Positions 1-7,558 of a DNA stretch of 10,680 nucleotides are shown in pieces. Below the pieces are notes generated by a model, which ran no database searches, had not been told where the DNA came from, and was given only the letters and a program-made list of their open reading frames with translations. This DNA comes from Planctomycetia bacterium. GTDB lineage: Bacteria > Planctomycetota > Planctomycetia > Pirellulales > UBA1268. The stretch lies in contig RGVT01000063.1 in the NCBI GenBank assembly GCA_010027105.1, positions 1 to 10,680 on the forward strand, in the 5' to 3' direction. The position numbers and the translations under genes were made by a program. Position 1 is the stretch's first letter. Every line of letters starts with the position of its first letter.

Positions 1-1
1 C

Positions 2-1846
2 GCCCGGCTCGATGCGTCCGTCGCCCAGCTCGCCGCCGAGGGGTGGGCCGTCGAGGTGGCCGGCCGCCGCTACCGGCCCGCCGGCAGCGTGTCGTGGAAC
101 GTGACGAGCGGCATCGACTGGTTCGAACTGTCCGGCAGCGTCGACTTCGGCGGCGTGGTCGCGGAGATGCCGGCCCTGCTCGAGGCGCTCGCCAGGGGGG
201 AGCGGTCGGTCCCCCTCCCCGACGGCTCGGTGGGGATCCTGCCGGACGGATTCGCCGCCGAGGTCGAGCCGATGGTGGCGCTGGCGGAACGACACGAAGG
301 CCGGCTGCGGTACGGCCGGATCCAGGTGGCGCTGCTCGACGCCCTGCTCGCCGGTCAGCCGCGGTCGCGGGTCGACGACGCGTTCGAGTCGATCCGGGCG
401 GAGCTCGCCCGGGGGGAGCGGCCGGAGGCGGAGGCCGAGCCGCCCGGCTTCGTCGGGACGCTGCGGCACTACCAGCGGGAGGGTCTCGGCTGGCTCGCCT
501 TCCTCGAACGCACCGGCCTCGGAGGCTGCCTGGCCGACGACATGGGCCTTGGCAAGACGATCCAGGTGCTCGCCATGCTCGTGCGGCGGCAGGCCCTCGT
601 GCGGGCCGGCGGGACCCCGCACCGGCCGTCGCTGGTCGTGGTGCCGCGGAGCCTGGTCTTCAACTGGGTCGAGGAGGCGCGGCGGTTCGCCCCCGGCCTG
701 CGGGTGCTCAACCACACCGGGTCCGACCGGGGCGACGACCCCGCCGCCCTCGCCGACCACGACCTCGTCCTCACCACCTACGGCACGCTTCGCCGCGACG
801 TGCTGCGGCACCGCGCGGCCGAATACGACTACGTGGTGCTCGACGAGGCCCAGTCGATCAAGAACGCGGCCAGCCAGGCGGCGAAGGCCTGCCGCCTGCT
901 CAAGGCCCGCCAGCGCCTCGCACTCACCGGCACGCCGGTCGAGAACCACATCGGCGAACTGTGGAGCATCTTCGAGTTCCTGAACCCCGGCCAGCTCGGC
1001 AGCGCGGCGCGGCTGCGGCAGTTCCTGTCCGGGGGCCGCGGTGCGGGCGCCGCCGAGATCGTGGCCCGCGCGGTGCGGCCCTTCCTGCTGCGCCGCACGA
1101 AGGCCCAGGTGCTCGCCGACCTGCCCGCGAAGACCGAGCAGACGATCTTCTGCGAACTCGGCGACGCCCAGCGCCGGGCCTACGACGAGCTGCGGGAGCA
1201 CTACCGGCAGGAGCTCTCCGGGCGGATCGGCCGGCTCGGGATCGGCCGGGCGCGGATCGCGGTGCTCGAGGCCCTCCTCCGCCTGCGGCAGACCGCCTGC
1301 CACCCCGGGCTCATCGATCCGGCGCGGGTCGACGAGCCCGCCGCGAAGCTCGACGTGCTGCTCGAGCAGCTCGACGAGGTGATCGACGAGGGGCACAAGG
1401 TGCTGGTGTTCAGCCAGTTCACCAGTTTTCTCTCGATCCTGCGCCGTCGGCTCGACGCCCGCGGCACCGTCTACGAATACCTCGACGGCAAGACGACCGA
1501 CCGGCAGGCCCGGGTCCATCGCTTCCAGGAAGATCCCGACTGCCGGCTGTTTCTCGTGAGCCTCAAGGCGGGCGGCCAGGGGCTCAACCTCACCGCCGCC
1601 GACTACATCTACATCCTCGACCCGTGGTGGAATCCGGCCGTCGAGGCCCAGGCCGTGGACCGCGCCCACCGCATCGGCCAGACGCGGCCGGTGTTCGCCT
1701 ACCGCCTGATCGCGCGGGACACCGTCGAGGAGAAGATCCTCGCGCTCCAGGACCGCAAGCGGGAGCTCGCCGACTCGATCGTGCGGGCCGACGACAGCAT
1801 GCTCGCCACACTGACCGCCGAAGACGTGGATCTGCTGCTGACGTGA
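2..1846 (+). CDS. SNF2-family DEAD/H-type helicase, C-terminal part (5' end outside window)
   Basis: ATP-dependent DNA translocase of the bacterial SNF2/RapA-like group. The frame is open to the window edge, so the true start lies upstream; a GTG at 56 is internal. The first ~130 codons (WFEL..G.VDFGG, then DGSVGILPDG) resemble the bacterial SNF2-associated domain that precedes the motor. The motor is complete. Motif I DDMGLGKT has its Walker A lysine at 554-556. Motif II DEAQ is at 842-853 and motif III LTGTPVEN at 923-946. Motif IV is VLVFSQF, followed by motif V (GGQGLNLTAADY) and motif VI QAVDRAHRIGQ at 1649-1681. The protein ends shortly after the usual VEEKILALQ segment, so the C terminus is intact. 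Homologues often carry an N-terminal SWIM zinc finger, which cannot be seen here. Family assignment is firm; the cellular role (repair, transcription or chromosome remodelling) is not known. No methylase or other defence gene lies downstream. Confidence 0.95.
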   Translation, partial: ARLDASVAQLAAEGWAVEVAGRRYRPAGSVSWNVTSGIDWFELSGSVDFGGVVAEMPALLEALARGERSVPLPDGSVGILPDGFAAEVEPMVALAERHEGRLRYGRIQVALLDALLAGQPRSRVDDAFESIRAELARGERPEAEAEPPGFVGTLRHYQREGLGWLAFLERTGLGGCLADDMGLGKTIQVLAMLVRRQALVRAGGTPHRPSLVVVPRSLVFNWVEEARRFAPGLRVLNHTGSDRGDDPAALADHDLVLTTYGTLRRDVLRHRAAEYDYVVLDEAQSIKNAASQAAKACRLLKARQRLALTGTPVENHIGELWSIFEFLNPGQLGSAARLRQFLSGGRGAGAAEIVARAVRPFLLRRTKAQVLADLPAKTEQTIFCELGDAQRRAYDELREHYRQELSGRIGRLGIGRARIAVLEALLRLRQTACHPGLIDPARVDEPAAKLDVLLEQLDEVIDEGHKVLVFSQFTSFLSILRRRLDARGTVYEYLDGKTTDRQARVHRFQEDPDCRLFLVSLKAGGQGLNLTAADYIYILDPWWNPAVEAQAVDRAHRIGQTRPVFAYRLIARDTVEEKILALQDRKRELADSIVRADDSMLATLTAEDVDLLLT

Positions 1847-1871
1847 CCTTCACGGAAATCTAACCCTTTTT
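1842..1871 (+). terminator. Weak terminator-like hairpin overlapping the SNF2 stop codon
   Basis: CGTGA (1842-1846) and TCACG (1850-1854) form a 5-bp stem with a CCT loop. The TGA stop of the helicase lies in the left arm. A run of five T (1867-1871) follows, but 12 nt after the stem, which is too far for a classical intrinsic terminator. It may help end the helicase transcript; support is weak. Confidence 0.25.
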
Positions 1872-1896
1872 GGCGGGCCCCCGCCCCGGCTACACT
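1870..1896 (+). promoter_or_regulatory. Candidate sigma70-type promoter for the response regulator operon
   Basis: A TACACT -10-like hexamer lies at 1891-1896, in the only short non-coding gap before the regulator gene. A poor -35 candidate, TTGGCG (1870-1875), lies 15 nt upstream. Initiation about 7 nt downstream would fall at or near the ATG at 1903. That gives either a roughly 36-nt leader for the ATG at 1939 or a leaderless message for the ATG at 1903. The similar TACAGT before the 10343 gene gives mild support. No transcript data. Confidence 0.4.
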
Positions 1897-1938
1897 CGGG
1901 ACATGGTCGGATCCACCACCAGCGTCGCGGGATGTGCC

Positions 1939-2655
1939 ATGACCAAGTCGAGGCCCTCCGAGGCCGTTCCCGGGCAGTCCGTCCTCGTGGTCGACGACGA
2001 GGAGGACCTGCTCGAACTCGTCCGCTACAACCTCACCCGCGAGGGCTACAAGGTCACCTGCGTGGAGACGGGCGAGGAGGCGCTCAAGGCCGCCCGCAGG
2101 CAGCCCCCGGACCTGATCGTGCTCGACCTCATGCTGCCGGCCGTCGACGGCCTCGAGGTCTGCCGCCGGCTGAAGGGCGATTCCAAGACCCGCGACATCC
2201 CCATCATCATGCTCACCGCCAAGAGCGAGGAGGGGGACATGGTGGCCGGCCTCGACCGGGGCGCCGACGACTACATCGCCAAGCCGTTCAGCCCGCGGGT
2301 GCTCTCGGCCCGGGTCAAGGCCCTGCTCCGGAGGCGCGAGAACCAATTGCGGTCCGAGCTGGAAACCACGATCGACGTGCACGAGCTGTCGATCAACCCC
2401 GGGCGGCACGAGGCGACGCTCGCCGGCAGGCCCCTGGACCTGACCTACACCGAGTTCGCCCTCCTGCAGTTTCTGGCCAAACGGCCGGGCTGGGCCTACA
2501 CCCGCACGCAGATCGTCGACGCGGTCAAGGGGGAGGATTATCCTGTGACGGAGCGCTCGGTGGACGTGCAAGTCGCCGGCCTGCGCAAAAAACTCGGCGA
2601 CTTCGGTTCCTACATCGAAACCGTCCGGGGCGTGGGATACCGGTTCCGGGCGTGA
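1939..2655 (+). CDS. OmpR/PhoB-class DNA-binding response regulator
   Basis: Phosphorylation-controlled transcription factor, 238 aa from the ATG at 1939. The receiver domain (about residues 14-130) keeps all key positions: acidic pair D19-D20, phosphoacceptor D63 (VLDLMLP), T93 and K115 (AKPFSP). Every one sits exactly 10 residues later than in E. coli PhoB. The C-terminal winged helix (about 140-238) has the family pattern TEFALLQFL, then RSVDVQVAGLRKKLG and the terminal VRGVGYRF. I prefer 1939 because it gives a short N-terminal tail; an in-frame ATG at 1903 would add 12 residues, and a TTG at 1870 is unlikely. No strong Shine-Dalgarno is visible for either ATG. The partner kinase starts 19 nt downstream. 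PhoB-like by sequence, but no pst or phoU genes are present, so the regulon is not established and I leave the symbol blank. Confidence 0.95.
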   Translation: MTKSRPSEAVPGQSVLVVDDEEDLLELVRYNLTREGYKVTCVETGEEALKAARRQPPDLIVLDLMLPAVDGLEVCRRLKGDSKTRDIPIIMLTAKSEEGDMVAGLDRGADDYIAKPFSPRVLSARVKALLRRRENQLRSELETTIDVHELSINPGRHEATLAGRPLDLTYTEFALLQFLAKRPGWAYTRTQIVDAVKGEDYPVTERSVDVQVAGLRKKLGDFGSYIETVRGVGYRFRA

Positions 2656-2674
2656 TCCCGGAGCACGGCCGTCG

Positions 2675-4477
2675 ATGCCCAGAACGCGGTTCGTCTGGCA
2701 GTTGTTCGCCGGCTGGTGCGCGCTCGTGGCGGTCGTGCTGAGCGCCTGCTTCTGGATCTCGTCGGTGCAGCTGGCGCGGCTGGCCGACGACTCGCAGCTG
2801 CGGCGCATGGCCGACGCCGCCGTGGGGCTGGCGGACCTCCTGCCGCCCGACCCCGCCGCCATCACCGACGAGTCGTTCACGGCCGCCGCCGGCGAGATCG
2901 CCCGCACGGCCGGCGTGCGATTCGATCTCCTCGCCGTCGACGGGACTCTCCTGCGGGCCGCTCCGGCGGCGGCATCGGAAGGATCAGGGCAAGGCTGGCA
3001 GGCGGCCACGGCGGCGCTCCTCGAGGCGGCCCGGGCCGGCGGGGTGGCCCGCGACAGCCGCTACGACGCGGCCACCGGCCGGCGGGTGCACACCGTCGCG
3101 GTCCCCCTCGGGCCGGCGGGGGCCCCGGCGGGCATCGTGCAGGTCACGGCCGACACGGCCGCCGCCGACCGCGAGCTCGCCGTCGCGCAGCGCCGGCTGC
3201 TCGGCGGCTATCTCGTCGCGGCGCTCGCGGCGCTGGCCGGGGGGCTCGTGCTCGCGCGGCGGGCCGCGCGGCCCGTGGGCGACCTCTCGGAGTCGGCCGC
3301 GCGGCTGGCGGCGGGCGAATTCGACGCCCCGCTGCCGGTGCCCGAGGCCGCCGAACTCGCGAAACTCGCCTGCGCGCTCGCCGGCCTGCGGGAGCAGCTC
3401 GTGGAGCGCGGCCTGACGATCGGCCGCCAGGGCACGCAGCAGGAGGCGGTGCTCGGGAGCATGCTCGAGGGGGTGCTCGCGATCGACGCCCGGCAGCGGA
3501 TCGTGAGCATCAACCGGGGGGCCGCCGAACTGCTCGGGCTCGACCCCGCCCGCGTGCTGCGCCGGCCGCTGCAGGAGGTGGTGCGGAACCCCGACCTGCG
3601 GCGGTTCGCGCTGCTGGCGATCGACTGCCGCGAGCCGGTGGAGGACGACCTCGTGATCCGCGGCGTCGACGACCGCACGATCCGCCTGCGCGGGACGGCG
3701 CTCCGCGACGTGTCGGGCGAGGGGGGCGCCGTGATCGTGCTCAACGACGTCACGGAGATCCAGCGGCTGGAAAACGTGCGGCGCGACTTCGTGGCGAACG
3801 TGTCGCACGAGCTCAAGACCCCGATCGCGTCGATCAAGGGCTTCCTCGAGACACTGCTCGACGGGGCGGCCGACGACCCGGTCGACAACCGGCGGTTCCT
3901 CGGGATCGTGGCCCGGCAGGCCGAGCGGCTCGAGGCGATCATCGAGGATCTGCTCGCACTGTCGCGGATCGAGCAGAGCGAGGGGGCCGGCAACCTGCCG
4001 CTCGACCGCGTGCACGTGATCTCCGTGCTTTCCGCCGCCGTCGCCGGCTGCCAGCTGCGGGCCCGCGAACGCGGCGTCGCGATCGAGGTGGCCTGCGACG
4101 GTACGCTCGAGTCCGACCTCAACCCGGCGCTGCTCGAGCAGGCGGTGATCAACCTCGTCGACAACGCCGTGAAGTACAGCGAGCCGGGGAGCACGGTGTG
4201 GGTCGAAGCCGCCGAGGAGCCCGCCGCCGACGGGCCGGCGGTGCGGATCCGCGTCCGCGACCAGGGCTGCGGCATCGACGCCGAGCACCTGCCGCGGATC
4301 TTCGAGCGGTTCTACCGCGTCGACCGGGCCCGCAGCCGGCAGCTCGGCGGCACGGGCCTCGGGCTCTCGATCGTCAAGCACATCGTGCAGGCCCACGGCG
4401 GGGCGGTCGCGGTGGACAGCACGCCGGGCACGGGCAGCACGTTCACGATCCACCTGCCGACGGCCGTGCCGGCGTGA
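2675..4477 (+). CDS. PhoR-like membrane sensor histidine kinase (HAMP-PAS-HisKA-HATPase)
   Basis: Sensor kinase of 600 aa that should phosphorylate the regulator encoded just upstream. TM1 is about residues 9-30. A ~140-residue extracytoplasmic region follows, then TM2 (about 175-195), a HAMP segment (ARRAARPVGDL onward, about 192-245) and a PAS domain (about 260-370: GSMLEGVLAIDARQRIVSIN). In the HisKA domain the phospho-accepting H378 is in VSHELKTPIASIKG. The ATP-binding domain has the N box NLVDNAVKYS (N493, N497), G1 box DQGCGID (529-535), F box (FERFYRVDRARSR) and G2 box GGTGLGL (558-564). All catalytic motifs are intact. A GGAG at 2660-2663 is 11 nt before the ATG, so translation may also rely on coupling to the regulator. 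Architecture matches Gram-positive-type PhoR kinases; the sensed signal is unknown. Confidence 0.95.
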   Translation: MPRTRFVWQLFAGWCALVAVVLSACFWISSVQLARLADDSQLRRMADAAVGLADLLPPDPAAITDESFTAAAGEIARTAGVRFDLLAVDGTLLRAAPAAASEGSGQGWQAATAALLEAARAGGVARDSRYDAATGRRVHTVAVPLGPAGAPAGIVQVTADTAAADRELAVAQRRLLGGYLVAALAALAGGLVLARRAARPVGDLSESAARLAAGEFDAPLPVPEAAELAKLACALAGLREQLVERGLTIGRQGTQQEAVLGSMLEGVLAIDARQRIVSINRGAAELLGLDPARVLRRPLQEVVRNPDLRRFALLAIDCREPVEDDLVIRGVDDRTIRLRGTALRDVSGEGGAVIVLNDVTEIQRLENVRRDFVANVSHELKTPIASIKGFLETLLDGAADDPVDNRRFLGIVARQAERLEAIIEDLLALSRIEQSEGAGNLPLDRVHVISVLSAAVAGCQLRARERGVAIEVACDGTLESDLNPALLEQAVINLVDNAVKYSEPGSTVWVEAAEEPAADGPAVRIRVRDQGCGIDAEHLPRIFERFYRVDRARSRQLGGTGLGLSIVKHIVQAHGGAVAVDSTPGTGSTFTIHLPTAVPA

Positions 4478-4483
4478 GCCGGC
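4468..4483. other. Perfect GC hairpin with the kinase stop codon in its loop, between convergent genes
   Basis: GCCGGC (4468-4473), loop GTGA (4474-4477), GCCGGC (4478-4483). This is a 6-bp perfect stem closed by a tetraloop of GNRA form, and the loop contains the TGA stop of the histidine kinase. It sits at the convergent junction with the LOG gene, whose stop is at 4512. No T tract follows on either strand, so it may be a weak or factor-dependent end signal, or chance in GC-rich DNA. Confidence 0.3.
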
Positions 4484-4511
4484 GACGATCGCTCTCCCCG
4501 CCCGACGCGGC

Positions 4512-5435
4512 CTACGCCTGCGGGGGCGGCGTGCGCTCGTGGAACTCCACGATCTGCCGCCAGGCGTCCTCGGCCGTCTCCGCCCAGCTGAACAGGTCGA
4601 GGTGCTCGTCGGCGACCACGCCGTCGTCGGCCATCTGCCGGAAGTCGATGATCCGCGACCAGTACTCGCGGCCGAAGAGGATGATCGGCACCGGCTGCAT
4701 GCGGTGGGTCTGGCGGAGCGTGAGCGTCTCGAACATCTCGTCGAGCGTGCCGAAGCCCCCCGGGAAGAGCACGACCGCCGCGGCCCGGAGGATGAAGTGG
4801 AACTTCCGCAGCGCGAAATACTTGAACTGGAAGCAGAGTTCGGGCGTGATGAACGGGTTGGGCTGCTGCTCGGCCGGCAGCTTGATGTTGAGCCCGATCG
4901 ACTGGCAGCCGACGTCGAAGGCGCCCCGGTTGGCCGCCTCCATGATGCCCGGGCCGCCGCCGGTGACGATCACGAACTCGCGCCGGTCGTCGCACTGGTT
5001 GTCGATGGAGACGAGCCGGGCGAACTCGCGGGCGGCGTCGTAGTAGCGGCTGCGCTCGAGGAGCCGCTCGCTCCGCGCGACCTCGCGCGAGAGCGCCCGG
5101 TCGAGCGGCGCCCCCTCGAGGGCCCGGCGGGCCTCCGCGAGCCGCCGCTCGGCCGCGGCCCGCTCGACGATCTGGGTGCCGCCGAACACGATCACCGTCG
5201 AGGTGATCGCGTGGGCCCGCAGGGCCAGTTCCGGCTTGTTGAGCTCGAGCAGCATCCGCACGCCCCGCATCTCGACCTTGTCGAGCAGGGCGCGGTCGTC
5301 CATCGCCAGCACGTTGCTCGGCGAGCCGAGGATCGCCTCCATGTTCTCGGCGGCGAGCGCGGTGTCGTCGCCGAGGAGCTGCGCGGGGATCTCGCTGCAG
5401 GGCCGCGCCGGGCGGGGCTTCGATTTTTTCTTCAT
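4512..5435 (-). CDS. LOG-family (TIGR00730-like) Rossmann-fold protein, long form
   Basis: Protein of 307 aa starting MKKKSKPRPA. LOG proteins ('lysine decarboxylase-like' in old annotations) hydrolyse the N-glycosidic bond of nucleoside monophosphates; plant members release free cytokinin. The signatures are present: TGGGPGIMEAANRGA from residue 158, the conserved arginine-lysine pair in FALRKFHF, and PGGFGTLDE at residues 225-233. At 307 aa it is longer than the ~180-220 aa of simple LOGs. The extra length is an N-terminal region of ~150 residues that includes a charged, probably helical stretch (ERAAAERRLAEARRALEG). The ATG lies 11 nt after the stop of the beta-CASP gene with no good Shine-Dalgarno, which suggests translational coupling in the cluster. 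The frame is open upstream, but that part overlaps the neighbour and looks non-coding. Substrate cannot be told from sequence: cytokinin-like or ordinary purine/pyrimidine monophosphates are possible. Confidence 0.9.
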   Translation of the reverse strand: MKKKSKPRPARPCSEIPAQLLGDDTALAAENMEAILGSPSNVLAMDDRALLDKVEMRGVRMLLELNKPELALRAHAITSTVIVFGGTQIVERAAAERRLAEARRALEGAPLDRALSREVARSERLLERSRYYDAAREFARLVSIDNQCDDRREFVIVTGGGPGIMEAANRGAFDVGCQSIGLNIKLPAEQQPNPFITPELCFQFKYFALRKFHFILRAAAVVLFPGGFGTLDEMFETLTLRQTHRMQPVPIILFGREYWSRIIDFRQMADDGVVADEHLDLFSWAETAEDAWRQIVEFHERTPPPQA

Positions 5436-5446
5436 GGCGAAACGCG

Positions 5447-6820
5447 TCAGGCGAGGTCGAAGCCGTCTCCGATGGCCGGAACGGACGTTTCCCAGCCGCG
5501 GGTGTCGTGCAGCAATTCTGCCATGCCCCGGGCCGCCGGCGGCTCCCCGTGGACGAGAAACGTGCGTTTCGGGGCCGGGAGGCCGGTGAGCCAGCGGGCG
5601 AGCTCGCGGCGGTCGGCGTGGCCGGAGAGGGCGTCGACCCTGCGGACTGCGGCCCGCACCGGAATGTCGCGGCCGTGGATGCGCAGGAACCGGGCCCCGT
5701 CCACGAGGCTGCGGCCACGGGTGCCGGCCGCCTGGAACCCGGCCACGATCACCGTCGTCGCCGGGTCGGGGAGCCGCCGGGCCAGATGGTGGAGGATCCG
5801 GCCGCCGTTCATCATGCCGCTCGAGGCGATGACGACGCCGGGCCCGTCGTGGGCGTTGATCGCCTTCGACTCGTTGGCCGTCTTCGCCATGTGCACGAAC
5901 GGCGACGCGAGCGACGCGGCCACGCCCGCCGTCGCGGCCTCCGAGAAATCGTGCTCGGCGCCGTGGCGGCGGAAGACCTCCATCGCGTCGACGGCCATCG
6001 GCGAGTCGATCCACACGGGGATCTCGGGGATCCGCCCCGCCGCCATCAGCGTGCGCAGCAGATAGACGAGCTGCTGGCAGCGCCCGATCGCGAACGAGGC
6101 CACGAGCATCATCCCGCCGCGGGCGATCGCCTCCTTCGTCGCGGCCTCGAGGTCGTCGAGCGGCCGCACGGCCGGGTGGTCGCGGTCGCCGTAGGTGCTC
6201 TCGCAGACGAGGTAGTCGCAGGGCGGGGGCGGGGCCGGATCCTTGTAGAGCGGCGCGTCGTAGCGGCCGACGTCGCCCGAGAAGACGATCCGCCGGCCCG
6301 CGGCCTCCGTCTCCACGAACGAGCTGCCGAGCATGTGCCCCGCCTCGTGGAAGCGGCAGCGGATGCCCGGGGCGGGATCGAACCACCGCCCGCGCGGCAC
6401 GTCCTTCACCAGCCGCAGCGTGCGGTCGACGTCGCGCTCGTCGTAGAGCGGCAACGCCGGGCGGTGCCGCGAGTAGCCCTTGCGGTTGGCATACAGGGCG
6501 TCCTCCTCCTGGCACTTCGCCGAGTCGTAGAGCAACAGGCCGAGCAGGTCGGCCGTGGCGGGGGTGGTGTAGACGGGCCCCTTGAAGCCCTCGCGCACCA
6601 GCCGCGGCAACCAGCCCGAGTGGTCGATGTGGCCGTGCGTGAGCACGACCGCGTCGAGCGTGTCGGCCGGCACCGGGAACCGCTCCCAGTTCCGTTCCCG
6701 CAGCCGCTTCTCCCCCTGGAAGAGCCCGCAGTCGACGAGCACGCGGTGGCCGTCGGACTCGAGCAGATGCCGCGATCCCGACACCGTTCCCGCCGCCCCC
6801 CAAAACGTCAGTCGCGTCAT
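5447..6820 (-). CDS. Metallo-beta-lactamase / beta-CASP RNase-like protein (bacterial CPSF-like)
   Basis: Zinc-dependent RNA-processing nuclease candidate, 457 aa, starting MTRLTFWGAAGTVSGS. The metal-binding motifs are all present: THGHIDHSG (H62, H64, D66, H67), H162 in EAGHMLGSS and D183 in FSGDVGR. The beta-CASP domain follows: E207 in CESTYGDRDH (motif A), the SSGMMNGGRI loop, H401 in LSGHAD and the final H424 in VHGEP. The order and spacing match bacterial CPSF73-like enzymes such as Thermus TTHA0252, not RNase J, which is longer. A good Shine-Dalgarno (AGGGAG, 6 nt upstream) sets the start. It is third in the csrA-headed cluster, 28 nt after the membrane-protein gene and 11 nt before the LOG gene. 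Active endo- or exonuclease function is inferred from intact residues; its RNA targets are unknown. Confidence 0.93.
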   Translation of the reverse strand: MTRLTFWGAAGTVSGSRHLLESDGHRVLVDCGLFQGEKRLRERNWERFPVPADTLDAVVLTHGHIDHSGWLPRLVREGFKGPVYTTPATADLLGLLLYDSAKCQEEDALYANRKGYSRHRPALPLYDERDVDRTLRLVKDVPRGRWFDPAPGIRCRFHEAGHMLGSSFVETEAAGRRIVFSGDVGRYDAPLYKDPAPPPPCDYLVCESTYGDRDHPAVRPLDDLEAATKEAIARGGMMLVASFAIGRCQQLVYLLRTLMAAGRIPEIPVWIDSPMAVDAMEVFRRHGAEHDFSEAATAGVAASLASPFVHMAKTANESKAINAHDGPGVVIASSGMMNGGRILHHLARRLPDPATTVIVAGFQAAGTRGRSLVDGARFLRIHGRDIPVRAAVRRVDALSGHADRRELARWLTGLPAPKRTFLVHGEPPAARGMAELLHDTRGWETSVPAIGDGFDLA

Positions 6821-6826
6821 CGGTCG

Positions 6827-6832
6827 CTCCCT
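6827..6832 (-). promoter_or_regulatory. Shine-Dalgarno site of the beta-CASP gene
   Basis: On the minus strand AGGGAG lies 6 nt before the ATG ending at 6820. It is one of the few clear ribosome-binding sites in this window, and it fixes the start at MTRLTFWG although the frame stays open much further upstream. Confidence 0.6.
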
Positions 6833-6848
6833 GGTCGCCCGCCCGGTG

Positions 6849-7556
6849 TCAGTGGTCCGCCGGCTCTCCGGCCGCGGCCTGTTCGGCGACCGTCGTGCCG
6901 GCGAGGAACGCTTCGCCCGCGTCGACCCGCAGCGACTCCAGCCGCCAGCGGGGGCCGGCGGCGGCGGTCCCGCCGGGAATGTAGACGACGAGCACGATCC
7001 TGCCATCCAGGGGCCTGAGTTCCGTGGCCGCGCCCGCCGCCGCGATCCGCCGGGCGATCTCCGCCAGCACCGGCCGCGTGGGCAGCGGCAGGAGGCCCGC
7101 CGACGCCGCCGCGACCGCGATGCCGAGCTGGTTGACGCCGCGGAGCGACACCTCGAGATCGCACCACACCACGGTCGAGAGCGGGCCGGACCCCAGCCGC
7201 ACCGCCGCCTCCACGTGCCGCGGGTGGAATCGCACCCGGGGGTCGGCGAAGCCGCGCGGGAGGAGCCGCGGGTGGTTGCGGGGCAGGTCGGTCGCCAGCC
7301 AGGCATTGGCTTCGGAGTCGGTGAACGCCGCGCCCCAGGGACCGCTCCGACCCAGGGCGGCATGCAGGGCCGACCCCTTGGTGACCAGCCGCGCCGCGGC
7401 CCGATCGGCCTCGGGGCCCGTCGGCGCGCCCGAGAAGATCGCCGGCTCGTGCTTGAGCCCGAGGGCCGCGAGGAGGAGCACCCCGCCCACCGCGGCGGCC
7501 ACCCAGGCCACCGGCGGCACCCGGCTCCGTCCGCGTTCCCGCCCGGCGTTCGACAC
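6849..7556 (-). CDS. Membrane-anchored protein of unknown function, directly after csrA
   Basis: Not recognised. It has 235 aa from a GTG start only 2 nt after the csrA stop, with no visible Shine-Dalgarno, so translation is probably coupled to csrA. The N terminus is basic (R6, R8, R10, R12) and is followed by one hydrophobic helix at about residues 14-34, giving an N-in anchor with the remaining ~200 residues outside the cytoplasmic membrane. That part contains FTDSEANAWLATDLPRNHP, then alternating hydrophobic strands (VRFHPRHVEAAVRL, TVVWCDLEVSL) and a helix rich in Ala/Arg (EIARRIAAAG). The 'TDSEANAWL' opening plus beta-strand pattern faintly recalls YpmS- or TULIP-like lipid-binding domains, but this is only a resemblance. 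No catalytic motif and a single cysteine (WCDLE) are seen. Being a coding gene is well supported by position, length and clean frame; function is open. Confidence 0.8.
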   Translation of the reverse strand: MSNAGRERGRSRVPPVAWVAAAVGGVLLLAALGLKHEPAIFSGAPTGPEADRAAARLVTKGSALHAALGRSGPWGAAFTDSEANAWLATDLPRNHPRLLPRGFADPRVRFHPRHVEAAVRLGSGPLSTVVWCDLEVSLRGVNQLGIAVAAASAGLLPLPTRPVLAEIARRIAAAGAATELRPLDGRIVLVVYIPGGTAAAGPRWRLESLRVDAGEAFLAGTTVAEQAAAGEPADH

Positions 7557-7558
7557 CG

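Noticed and set aside
2..1846. SNF2 helicase as part of a phage-defence system
   Set aside because: Some defence systems use SNF2-like helicases, but no methylase, nuclease or other defence gene follows; the downstream genes are a two-component pair. The upstream side is not visible.
4539..7018. Long plus-strand open frames opposite the LOG and beta-CASP genes
   Set aside because: Their translations are Arg/Glu/Gly-rich with no domain, while the minus strand carries complete catalytic motifs. They are antisense shadows.
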